Program-made: the position numbers and the translations under genes
Assembly: GCA_002840435.1 (NCBI GenBank)
Contig: PHAT01000001.1
Span: 118,300-182,299 of the forward strand
Reading direction: 5' to 3'
DNA from: Deltaproteobacteria bacterium HGW-Deltaproteobacteria-6
GTDB taxonomy: Bacteria; Desulfobacterota; Syntrophia; Syntrophales; Smithellaceae
DNA length: 64,000 nucleotides
Shown: positions 1 to 6,779 of the stretch, piece after piece
Position numbering within the stretch: position 1 is the stretch's first letter
Layout of the letters: every line of letters begins with the position of its first letter
The notes under the pieces: model-generated
Told to the model about the DNA's origin: nothing
What the model saw: only the letters and a program-made list of their open reading frames with translations
The model's database searches: none

Positions 1-420
1 ATTGGTGCCCGATGCAACCATCAGAACTGGAGTTCCCGGGGTAAGCTGTGACCACGCAGTACCATTATACCGATAGATGCCTTTTCCGGTAAAGGATGCA
101 TATAAGTTCGCACCTGAAATCACCATATTTGTCGGAGTGTCGGAGGTAATCCGCGCCCAGGTAGTGCCGTTATGCATATAGATGCCGCTTCCGGTATAGG
201 ATGCATACAAATTGGTGCCCGATGCAACCATCATAACTGGAGTTCCCGAGGTAAGCTGTGACCACGCAGTGCCGTTATGCATATAGATGCCATTTCCGGT
301 AAAGGATGCGTATAGGTTTGAACCTGATGTCACCATCATAATCGGATTACCAGGAGAAAGGCGTGACCAGGTTGTACCGTTATATTGATAGATGCCGGCA
401 CCGGTAAACGTTGCATATAG
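1..420 (-). repeat. Four 105-bp in-frame tandem repeats
   Basis: Four units of exactly 105 bp (315-bp units apart checked by eye) fill 316-420, 211-315, 106-210 and 1-105 and encode 35-residue protein repeats. Units 2 and 4, offset by 210 bp, are almost identical at the DNA level over their second half, which points to recent duplication or gene conversion. The array probably continues beyond base 1. Confidence 0.9.
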
Positions 421-1047
421 CATGGATGATGTAGTGGATGTAGTGGTAACAATAACTGTCGCAGTTGCGCTAACGGAAACATTGCCTGCTGCATCTTTAG
501 CCCAGGCATAAAGAGTTTTGCTTCCTGCACTGACAAAGGTATAGCTGGTCGGTGCTGGCAGGGTCCAACCTGCGCTCCCCGGAGACGGTACGGTAGGAGT
601 CTCGGTCAGCAGATAACCTGTTACACCTACGTTGTCTGTTGCGATGAAGCTGGTAATGGGAACAACAAGCGTAATAGCTGTTGCCGGAACGACAAAAACT
701 GTTACGGTAGGAGCCATTGAGTCTGCCACCGGGAAACTTGCCGGATCACCGGGTAAAGTCCTCGCGTTGATTTCTTGAATATTAGTAAAACCGTCACCAT
801 CGGAATCGAGATTTTGAATAGCTGTGTAACTGTAGCCGTTTAGTACATAGTCATTAGCGAAATCATTAAGATTTCCTGCGGTATTCGTACCTCCAGGATG
901 ACAGAGCCCACAGGTGTTTAGTGGGGTTGCCGATGTTCCATACTGATTGTTGAAGTCTGTTAAATAGCTCCTGAGAGCCAAGGCTGAGCTTGCCATTATG
1001 ACTATCAACATTGTTACAAACAATGCTCCCCCGCTTACTTTCTTCAT
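1..1047 (-). CDS. Secreted mono-haem c-type protein with 35-residue repeats (3' end outside window)
   Basis: The frame is open from ATG at 1047 to the window edge (349 codons), so the C-terminus is missing. An AAAGGA ribosome site lies just upstream. Residues 1-24 form a signal peptide. Residues 46-50 (CGLCH) are a single CXXCH haem c motif, and residues 81-92 (DSDGDGFTNIQE) look like a calcium-binding type-3 repeat. About 112-203 resemble an Ig-like domain ending KDAAGNVSVSATATV. From residue 210 come four 35-residue repeats of the type LYASFTGxGIYxxNGTxWS, reaching the edge. Export, haem attachment and a repetitive adhesive or propeller-like tail suggest a surface or periplasmic protein; the function is unknown. 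The gene sits behind a sigma-54 promoter. Confidence 0.85.
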   Translation of the reverse strand, partial: MKKVSGGALFVTMLIVIMASSALALRSYLTDFNNQYGTSATPLNTCGLCHPGGTNTAGNLNDFANDYVLNGYSYTAIQNLDSDGDGFTNIQEINARTLPGDPASFPVADSMAPTVTVFVVPATAITLVVPITSFIATDNVGVTGYLLTETPTVPSPGSAGWTLPAPTSYTFVSAGSKTLYAWAKDAAGNVSVSATATVIVTTTSTTSSMLYATFTGAGIYQYNGTTWSRLSPGNPIMMVTSGSNLYASFTGNGIYMHNGTAWSQLTSGTPVMMVASGTNLYASYTGSGIYMHNGTTWARITSDTPTNMVISGANLYASFTGKGIYRYNGTAWSQLTPGTPVLMVASGTN

Positions 1048-1135
1048 GTTATTTTCCTTTCTGTTTCTTGCTTTGGTTTATCTTTTTCTCTCATATCCAC
1101 AATCCTTTATCTTGAACTTTGCTCTCGCTTAACTA

Positions 1136-1151
1136 AGCAAAGGATGTGCCA
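1136..1151 (-). promoter_or_regulatory. Sigma-54 (-24/-12) promoter of the secreted haem protein
   Basis: The minus strand reads TGGCAC-ATCCT-TTGCT. This matches the sigma-54 consensus TGGCAC-N5-TTGCW at every defined position with correct GG/GC spacing. The expected start is near 1124, giving a leader of about 77 nt before the ATG at 1047. It predicts dependence on RpoN and an AAA+ activator; whether the activator at 27918-29972 is the partner is unknown. Confidence 0.75.
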
Positions 1152-1497
1152 GAAAAGAAATAATAAGTGTATGCATATGATATTATTGTATAATTATGTA
1201 AATAATCCCGAAGCGAGGCAGGATGGAAAAACATAAAGTGTATGGATTATCCTTCGGAAATAATCATTACAATGGTGGAAGACAGCGGTAATATTGATAT
1301 ATTTTATGAATGGTTTTTCCTTCAATCCTTGCAATAAGCCAAACGGATTCAATTGGTATTGCACCAGCAGAGCATAGAGAGCGGTGCGGCACTTAGAGTT
1401 ATAAACAAAAGTTGTGTTCAGGAAAATATAGGTGTGTCCCCATCGGTTGATGGGAAATCGAGATTGAGACGGTTTAAATCAATATAGATTTAAAAGA
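1152..1497. other. Intergenic region without a recognisable gene
   Basis: No supported gene is seen. The part near 1170-1210 is very AT-rich, as expected for activator binding upstream of the sigma-54 promoter. No clear enhancer dyad was identified and the rest shows no strong hairpin. Confidence 0.5.
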
Positions 1498-1926
1498 TCA
1501 GCCTTCCGCAAGGAACGGCAGCGGTTTGTCCATCCGGTAAACCAGCGACTGGCAGGTTGCCAGAAGTTTTCCTGAATCATCCGTGGCGCGGATATCGTAG
1601 GCGGCGGTTCTTTTTGTTTTGTTGATTTCCCGGGCTTCGGCCGTCAGCTTGGCCCCTTTGGCCGGCGACGCCAGATAATTGATGTTCATGCTCAACGCGA
1701 CGGCCATCGTGCCGTGTGAATTGGAGGCGACTTCAAAGGCCGCATCCATCAGAGAGAAGATTGCTCCGCCATGAGCCATACCGAACATGTTTTCCATGTC
1801 GGGGGTAAAACACATTTCAACTCTGGCGTAACCTTCCTCTACATCAACCAATGTCAATCCGAATTTTTTACCGAAGGGTTCCTGCTCAATCTGCGCGAAT
1901 ATCGCCTGTTTTACTTTTTCATCCAT
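1498..1926 (-). CDS. PaaI-type hotdog-fold thioesterase
   Basis: The 142-residue protein has the single hotdog domain length of the PaaI/YbgC-like acyl-CoA thioesterases. The core HGGAIFSLMDAAFEVASN (about residues 52-69) is the signature helix with the HGG turn and a catalytic Asp. It should hydrolyse a small or aromatic acyl-CoA in the cytoplasm; the substrate cannot be read. Translation starts at ATG 1926 behind GGGAG. It has its own promoter-like sequence upstream and is separated from the divergent exporter gene by about 220 bp. Confidence 0.85.
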   Translation of the reverse strand: MDEKVKQAIFAQIEQEPFGKKFGLTLVDVEEGYARVEMCFTPDMENMFGMAHGGAIFSLMDAAFEVASNSHGTMAVALSMNINYLASPAKGAKLTAEAREINKTKRTAAYDIRATDDSGKLLATCQSLVYRMDKPLPFLAEG

Positions 1927-1957
1927 GGCGGTCTCCCGAAACAGAGTATTTAAATTG

Positions 1958-1987
1958 TATATATATGATTATTGACGTTCGTGTCAA
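1958..1987 (-). promoter_or_regulatory. Sigma-70-like promoter with overlapping dyad, upstream of the thioesterase
   Basis: The minus strand has TTGACA (1987-1982) followed after 17-18 nt by ATATAT/TATATA. The -35 overlaps the dyad TTGAC-N6-GTCAA (1972-1987), a plausible repressor site. The nearby TetR protein is a candidate ligand-responsive repressor, but this is only inferred from proximity. Confidence 0.4.
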
Positions 1988-2018
1988 AAAAGAAAAGGGC
2001 TTCTTTCAGGAAGCCTTT
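1986..2018 (-). terminator. Minus-strand intrinsic terminator upstream of the thioesterase promoter
   Basis: On the minus strand AAAGGCTTC-CTGAAA-GAAGCCCTTT folds as a hairpin and is followed by TTTTCTTTTTT. No minus-strand gene lies immediately upstream. It would therefore stop transcripts coming from the TetR gene or further upstream that have crossed the opposite-strand exporter gene. Confidence 0.5.
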
Positions 2019-2089
2019 CATTAAATAATGCTGATGAATATTATCATTAATATAAATTTGTATTTATCGATAAAAGTTCGTATAAGGCA

Positions 2090-2112
2090 TGTATTGCCGG
2101 GGCGGCAATACA
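2090..2112. promoter_or_regulatory. 23-bp perfect palindromic operator/leader hairpin before the exporter gene
   Basis: TGTATTGCCG-GGG-CGGCAATACA is a perfect 10-bp inverted repeat, 34 bp before the start codon of the exporter gene. It could be a regulator operator or a leader hairpin. An AT-rich promoter-like stretch (2035-2080) precedes it. Confidence 0.5.
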
Positions 2113-2145
2113 AGAAGTGCTTTATGCCGATGAGAGAAGGAAATC

Positions 2146-3246
2146 ATGAGTTCACTGATCATTAAATGGGAAAAAATTGTCAGAGGGTCCAGTCCCGTCA
2201 TCAACGGATTGCTTTTGGCCATCGGCGTCGCCGTGATTGCCCGGTTGCTCCACTCGTTGATTCCCGGGCCGGTCAATAAGGCGGTCAGCGATATCGTTAT
2301 CGCGGTTCTGCTGGGTCTTTTCATCCGCAACGTCGTTGGTGTTTCCGGGACCTGTGAATCCGGAATCAAGTTCGCCTTGACGCACGTATTGCGTCTGGGC
2401 ATCATTCTGCTCGGCTTAAGACTGAGCCTGCAGGATATCGCTGATACCGGCGGTGCTGCGATGTTGCTGGTTTTCACCTGCATTGCCATTGCGCTCGCGA
2501 CGGCCTATGTCGTCGGCCGTCTGTTCCGGATCCCGCCCCGTCTTGCCACACTTATCGGGGTGGGAACCGCCATCTGCGGCAATACAGCCATCATTGCGAC
2601 GGCGCCAGTCATCGGGGCGAAGGAGGAAGAAGTCAGCTTTGCGGTAGCCGTTATCACACTCTTCGGACTGATTGCCGTTATTTTTTACCCGATCATCGGG
2701 CAGTACCTGGGCCTGAGCAACACAGCCTTCGGCTTGTGGGCGGGCACCGCCGTCAATGACACGTCCCAGGTCGTGGCAGTGGGGGCAGCGCACAGTCCGA
2801 TTGCCTTAAGTGTTGCAACGGTCGTAAAACTGATGCGCAACACCATCATGGCGCCCCTGATCATCCTGGTGGGGCTGCTCTTGAGGCATCAGGTGCCCTC
2901 GGATGATTCTCCGCAATCGGTCATTCCAAGCGGTGGAATTCTCATTCCCTGGTTTGTTGTCGGCTTTCTGATGATGTCGCTTATCCGCACAACAGGCATC
3001 AGTGCCGGAGTATTACCGCGGAATGTCGCCGTGCCGGGCGCATTGCAGACGGCCGCGTCGGTGCTCAACACCTTTGATGCGATAGCCAAGTTCGCGATTC
3101 TTACGGCTCTGGCGGGTGTTGGTTTAGGCACACGGCTGCAGATTGTGCTCAGCATCGGCATGAAGCCTTTTACACTGGGTTTGTGCGTTTCAGCCGTGCT
3201 GTCGCTGGCGAGTCTGGGTCTTATTATGCTGTTCAGAATGGGATAA
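2146..3246 (+). CDS. YeiH/TauZ-type putative sulfate exporter (PSE family) permease
   Basis: The 366-residue hydrophobic protein has about 10 membrane segments and belongs to the conserved UPF0324/PF03601 family (YeiH of E. coli, TauZ/SuyZ of sulfonate degraders). Family motifs include GTAICGNTAI (about 142-151), GTAVNDTSQV (about 201-210) and the C-terminal GVGLGTRL. The start ATG 2146 follows AAGGAAATC. Members next to sulfonate-degradation genes are proposed to export sulfate or sulfite. Here it lies 0.7 kb from the end of the xsc/dsr gene run and converges with a TetR gene with only 15 bp between them and no visible terminator. The exported ion is inferred, not shown. Confidence 0.85.
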   Translation: MSSLIIKWEKIVRGSSPVINGLLLAIGVAVIARLLHSLIPGPVNKAVSDIVIAVLLGLFIRNVVGVSGTCESGIKFALTHVLRLGIILLGLRLSLQDIADTGGAAMLLVFTCIAIALATAYVVGRLFRIPPRLATLIGVGTAICGNTAIIATAPVIGAKEEEVSFAVAVITLFGLIAVIFYPIIGQYLGLSNTAFGLWAGTAVNDTSQVVAVGAAHSPIALSVATVVKLMRNTIMAPLIILVGLLLRHQVPSDDSPQSVIPSGGILIPWFVVGFLMMSLIRTTGISAGVLPRNVAVPGALQTAASVLNTFDAIAKFAILTALAGVGLGTRLQIVLSIGMKPFTLGLCVSAVLSLASLGLIMLFRMG

Positions 3247-3261
3247 AGATCTCTTAGAGCG

Positions 3262-3885
3262 CTATGAACTGCGCAGTCCGTTCAGAAATCGATCAACAAT
3301 TTCCATATAGAGGGATTGATATTCATCCTTTGCCAGAATAGTGTTTTGCAGTTTTTTCAATTGGATCATGCCATTGAAGGCGCTCCAGAGGATGATCGCC
3401 TGCCGTCTCGGATCAACCGCTTTAAAGTGTCCTTTGTCCATGCCTTCCCGGATCGCATCCGTAAGTGTGGCAATGCTCGCATTGCCGCGCTCATCGATCT
3501 CATTTTTCAACTCCGGGGGGAAAATAGTTGCGGGCGACGTCAGAAAATAATTAATGATATCGAAATAATTTTTATGTTCTTCGCTGAACCGGAGATAAGC
3601 CCGGGCGATCGAACTGATTTTATTCTCCGGTGTAGATTTTTTATTCACGGCCTGACTGATGGCCTGGTGGAGCAGCTCCAGCCCTTCCACCTGAAGCGCC
3701 GCAAAGAGCTCTTCTTTATCCTTAAAATAAAAATAAATGGCGCCGACGCTTAATTCAGAGCGTTTCGCAATCTGATTGATCGACGTGGCGTTCATTCCCT
3801 TTTCCAGAAGAAGCGCTCTGGCCGTATCCAGGATATGGTTTTTGCGTTGTTCTCTTTCTCTTTCCCGTCTTTCTTTCGCACCCAT
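3262..3885 (-). CDS. TetR/AcrR-family transcriptional regulator
   Basis: The 207-residue protein starts with a basic stretch (ERREREREQRKNHI) followed by a classic TetR helix-turn-helix (about residues 18-62: ILDTARALLLEKG, SINQIAKRSELSVGAIYFYFKDKEELF). The C-terminal ligand domain is not specific enough to name an effector. It is transcribed in the same direction as the 20-kb dsr/xsc run, starting about 110 bp after its last small gene. It may be the tail of that operon or control it, the exporter or the thioesterase. Confidence 0.85.
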   Translation of the reverse strand: MGAKERREREREQRKNHILDTARALLLEKGMNATSINQIAKRSELSVGAIYFYFKDKEELFAALQVEGLELLHQAISQAVNKKSTPENKISSIARAYLRFSEEHKNYFDIINYFLTSPATIFPPELKNEIDERGNASIATLTDAIREGMDKGHFKAVDPRRQAIILWSAFNGMIQLKKLQNTILAKDEYQSLYMEIVDRFLNGLRSS

Positions 3886-3993
3886 AGAGCTCTTCCCTGC
3901 TTTTTTGTCGACCTTTCAGCGATGAAATTTTCCGGTTACTATCATCTGAGCGCAATTAAATCAAAGAGTTCTTGTCATCAATATTTTGATTAA

Positions 3994-4239
3994 CTAAAAC
4001 GGTTCGATCTCATGACGCGCCATATCAAACCATGCTTGCTGCTTCTTGAAGGGGCACCAGGAAGCCCGGCAATAGCGAATCGGATCGTCGGGCGGTATTT
4101 TCATCCTGGGAGCAATGCCTTCCCGATGATTCCGTACCCAGGCTTCGGCTTCCTCCCGGGTATCCACGTATCCGGCGGAATAAGTTGTTTTTCCGCGACA
4201 GTGGACGAAGCCATAGAGGAGTTCAAATTTTTCTTTCAT
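3994..4239 (-). CDS. Small hypothetical protein at the end of the supraoperon
   Basis: An 81-residue reading frame starts at ATG 4239 (MKEKFELLYGFVHCRGKTTY). An in-frame ATG at 4302 would overlap the alcohol dehydrogenase stop codon and add 21 less convincing residues. The composition is protein-like, with aromatic residues, two Cys in RYCRASWCPF and a Trp-rich end. No family is recognised. It is probably co-transcribed with the dehydrogenase upstream. Confidence 0.5.
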   Translation of the reverse strand: MKEKFELLYGFVHCRGKTTYSAGYVDTREEAEAWVRNHREGIAPRMKIPPDDPIRYCRASWCPFKKQQAWFDMARHEIEPF

Positions 4240-4294
4240 GTCAGACTGCCCGCGGAAGCCTCCGTCGAAAGCCCGGTTACCTCGCGCTTCGCCA

Positions 4295-5317
4295 CTAGAA
4301 TTCATCACCGATCCGCAGCAGGACTTTGATGGCCCGGCCCGTGTCGATTCTTTCCCGATAAACGACCGGCAGGCGCTCAAGCGGCTCGTCATCGGAGATG
4401 AGCAATCGCGCGTCCAGTTTTCCTTCCGCCATCCAATTCAGACACTGGATGTTTTCCTCGTGCGTATTGGAAATGGAAGCCGTCAAACGAATTTCCTTGA
4501 AGTTGATGAGATAGGGTGCGGTGATTTCTAAAGGCGAAAAAATCACACTCACCATGCAAACCTCTCCGTTATCCGCCGCCAGAATAAGCGCGCGGTCAAT
4601 ATTGGCCTTGACGCCGGAACATTCAAACGTCTTTTGAAATCCGCCCGGAGCCATGGAGAGGGCCTGCTGATCCGCATCTTTTTCCCGCGGGTCGAAGACA
4701 TGGTCCGCGCCATAGCAAAGGGCGATGTCCCTCTTTTCCTTTACCGGCTCATAGAGCGCAATCGGGCCATAACCGAGAATCTTGAGGATTCTGACGGTGC
4801 AGAGTCCGATGGGGCCGCCTCCCATCACCAGAACGGACCCCGCCTGGTTTGCCGTGCAATGAACGGCGTGCAGGGCGGAGGCAAAGGTTTCCGCAAGAGC
4901 GGCATTGCGGGAATCGACGCCTTCGGGGATGGGAATCAGCATCTGCGGATAGACTTTGACATATTCGGCAAAACCGCCCGGTAAATCGCCGATCCCGGTG
5001 GTTCGCCTGTGAACCCGGCAAAGATGCGGTTTGCCGCCCCGGCAATTGGCGCATTGTCCGCAATAAGTGGGACGAATGCAGACTCTGGTCCCTATGGAAG
5101 GACCGCCGGCCTTTGCGCCTTTTTCGACGACCACACCGCTGATTTCATGTCCGATGATATAACCGTCGGCCAGAAGTCCGCCGGCCACTAAAGAATGATC
5201 GGAACCGCAAAACCCCGTATTGGCCACTTTGACCAATACCTCATCGGCCGTGAGCTGGTAATCGGGAACCTCTTCATAAACCAGTCCCTTGTCTTTTCGA
5301 AATACAACAGCTTTCAT
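4295..5317 (-). CDS. Zn-dependent medium-chain alcohol dehydrogenase
   Basis: The 340-residue MDR enzyme starts at ATG 5317 (MKAVVFRKDKG); an upstream in-frame ATG lacks support. The catalytic zinc region is NTGFCGSDHS (about 35-44) and GHEISGVV (about 57-64). The structural zinc lobe CGQCANCRGGKPHLC is near 85-99, and the NAD-binding GGGPIGL is near 164-170. Such enzymes (threonine, sorbitol or butanediol dehydrogenase-like) oxidise secondary alcohols. In this operon a hydroxy-sulfonate such as isethionate, sulfolactate or dihydroxypropanesulfonate is a reasonable but unproven substrate. The 87-bp gap to the MFS gene contains two short perfect hairpins. Confidence 0.85.
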   Translation of the reverse strand: MKAVVFRKDKGLVYEEVPDYQLTADEVLVKVANTGFCGSDHSLVAGGLLADGYIIGHEISGVVVEKGAKAGGPSIGTRVCIRPTYCGQCANCRGGKPHLCRVHRRTTGIGDLPGGFAEYVKVYPQMLIPIPEGVDSRNAALAETFASALHAVHCTANQAGSVLVMGGGPIGLCTVRILKILGYGPIALYEPVKEKRDIALCYGADHVFDPREKDADQQALSMAPGGFQKTFECSGVKANIDRALILAADNGEVCMVSVIFSPLEITAPYLINFKEIRLTASISNTHEENIQCLNWMAEGKLDARLLISDDEPLERLPVVYRERIDTGRAIKVLLRIGDEF

Positions 5318-5329
5318 AATTTTCACTTT

Positions 5330-5388
5330 CCTAAAAGGACTTTCCTTTTCCGCCTTGCCCCTTGAACCTCGTGCCACCCGCAGGGTGG
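5330..5388 (-). other. Two intercistronic hairpins between permease and dehydrogenase genes
   Basis: CCACCC-GCA-GGGTGG (5374-5388) and AAAAGGA-CTT-TCCTTTT (5333-5349) are perfect short inverted repeats in the mRNA gap. Neither has a U-tract. They could stabilise the upstream message or mark a processing site and uncouple the last genes from the rest. Confidence 0.35.
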
Positions 5389-5404
5389 TGATCCTTCTTT
5401 TGTT

Positions 5405-6703
5405 TTAATCCTCGCATTCCAGCGTAATCTTTTCCACCTTGTTCAGATCTCTTTTGTAAAAGAAAGATCCGGCAAAAAACAACAGGGCGGAGACTACAAG
5501 AAAAACGGGCAGGATCGACATGGCTGTCTGGATACCATAGAGATCGGAGATCTTTCCGATCACAATGGGAGCCAGGGAGGCTCCGAAGAGATTCTGAACA
5601 ACGACGCATACGGAGTAGGAGGTTGCCCGAAGCCCGGGATGGATCACCTCCTGTGTGGCGGTGATGGCGGCCGGGGCAAATGCGGAAGCCAGGATGCCCA
5701 TTCCCAGCAGCGTCAGATATTGTGCCTGCCCTTGAAGGAAGGAAATAGCCGTAAAGATGCAGATGGCATTGAGGGCTGTCGTAATCGCAGGAAACAGCAG
5801 CCGTGCATTGACCCGTTTTTTAAACCACATATCGGCCAGCCATCCCCCCAGCGGCAGGCCGATGAGCGCCAGAATCATGAGCACACTCGTTTTCACGCCC
5901 GCCTCACTGATGGAGACGCCTGTCGTCCGGTGAAAATACGTGGGAAGCCAGAAGATGACCGCATTGTTGGCGAAGATACAGCCGATGAACCCGAGATTGG
6001 TAAAAATCAGAGAAGGGGTGTGAATAAATTCACGGAAAATGTCCATCTTGCTCATCTTGATCTTGCCCGGGCCGGTTTTGCAGGACTCGTCTGTTTTTAT
6101 CAGTTCGACGGTTTTATAATCCTTGACGAAGAAAAAAAGGATGGCCACAACCGCCCCGGGAATGGCCACCAGGCCGAAGGCATGCCGCCAGCCCCAATGG
6201 GTGGCAATGAAACCGCCCAGGCCAATGCCGACGGCGATACCGAGAGGAATGGATATGTTCCACAAGCCCATCATGCGGGAACGTTTTTCCGGAGGGAACA
6301 ACCCGGAGAGCATGGCCGTGCCGGCGGGGGCGTATCCGGCCTCTCCGATCCCGATGGCGGCGCGGGCCGCGAGCAACTGGGGAAAGGTTTTAGTGAAAGC
6401 GCAGACTACCGTCGCGGCAGTCCAGAGAAGGGCCATGACGCCAATGGTCTTTTTCCTGCTCCAGCGATCCACGAGGATCGAAACGGGAAAGACAAAGGCA
6501 ACAATGGACCAGTAAACGACTGACATGAGCAGACCGGACTGCGTGTCCGTGAGGCCCCACTCTTTTTGGATAAAGGGAGCAAGGGAGGTTACGATCGTCC
6601 GATCCATGTAATCGAAGAAATACAGCAGAAACAGCAGCGTGAAGATGTAATAGGCGCTTCGCGTGGATAACTTGTATTCCTTTGGTGCTGTCACGTTATT
6701 CAT
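5405..6703 (-). CDS. MFS permease, organic anion/sulfonate-type candidate
   Basis: The 432-residue protein starts at ATG 6703 (MNNVTAPKEY) behind AAGGAG; the ten upstream in-frame residues are not needed. It has 12 predicted membrane segments in two halves split by a hydrophilic loop near residue 205-225. The MFS motif A-like DRWSRKKTIGVMAL is near 79-92 and the TM1 signature YFFDYMDRTIV near 29-39. It resembles the anion:cation symporter and Spns-like groups that carry small organic acids. Its place after the two ThDP enzymes makes it the likely importer of the substrate of this pathway. Direction and substrate are inferred. Confidence 0.8.
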   Translation of the reverse strand: MNNVTAPKEYKLSTRSAYYIFTLLFLLYFFDYMDRTIVTSLAPFIQKEWGLTDTQSGLLMSVVYWSIVAFVFPVSILVDRWSRKKTIGVMALLWTAATVVCAFTKTFPQLLAARAAIGIGEAGYAPAGTAMLSGLFPPEKRSRMMGLWNISIPLGIAVGIGLGGFIATHWGWRHAFGLVAIPGAVVAILFFFVKDYKTVELIKTDESCKTGPGKIKMSKMDIFREFIHTPSLIFTNLGFIGCIFANNAVIFWLPTYFHRTTGVSISEAGVKTSVLMILALIGLPLGGWLADMWFKKRVNARLLFPAITTALNAICIFTAISFLQGQAQYLTLLGMGILASAFAPAAITATQEVIHPGLRATSYSVCVVVQNLFGASLAPIVIGKISDLYGIQTAMSILPVFLVVSALLFFAGSFFYKRDLNKVEKITLECED

Positions 6704-6779
6704 AGGAACTCCTTGTCTTGTTTTCAGCAACAACCGGTCAAAGGCTGCTACTTAAAGCGACGATGTAAAAAAATGTACC

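Noticed and set aside
1-420. Tandem repeats as a CRISPR array
   Set aside because: Units are 105 bp, in frame, and code for protein repeats without short repeats and unique spacers.
5639-6523. 294-codon plus-strand frame
   Set aside because: It is a low-complexity shadow of the MFS gene rich in Gly, Arg, Asp and His, without membrane or domain features.
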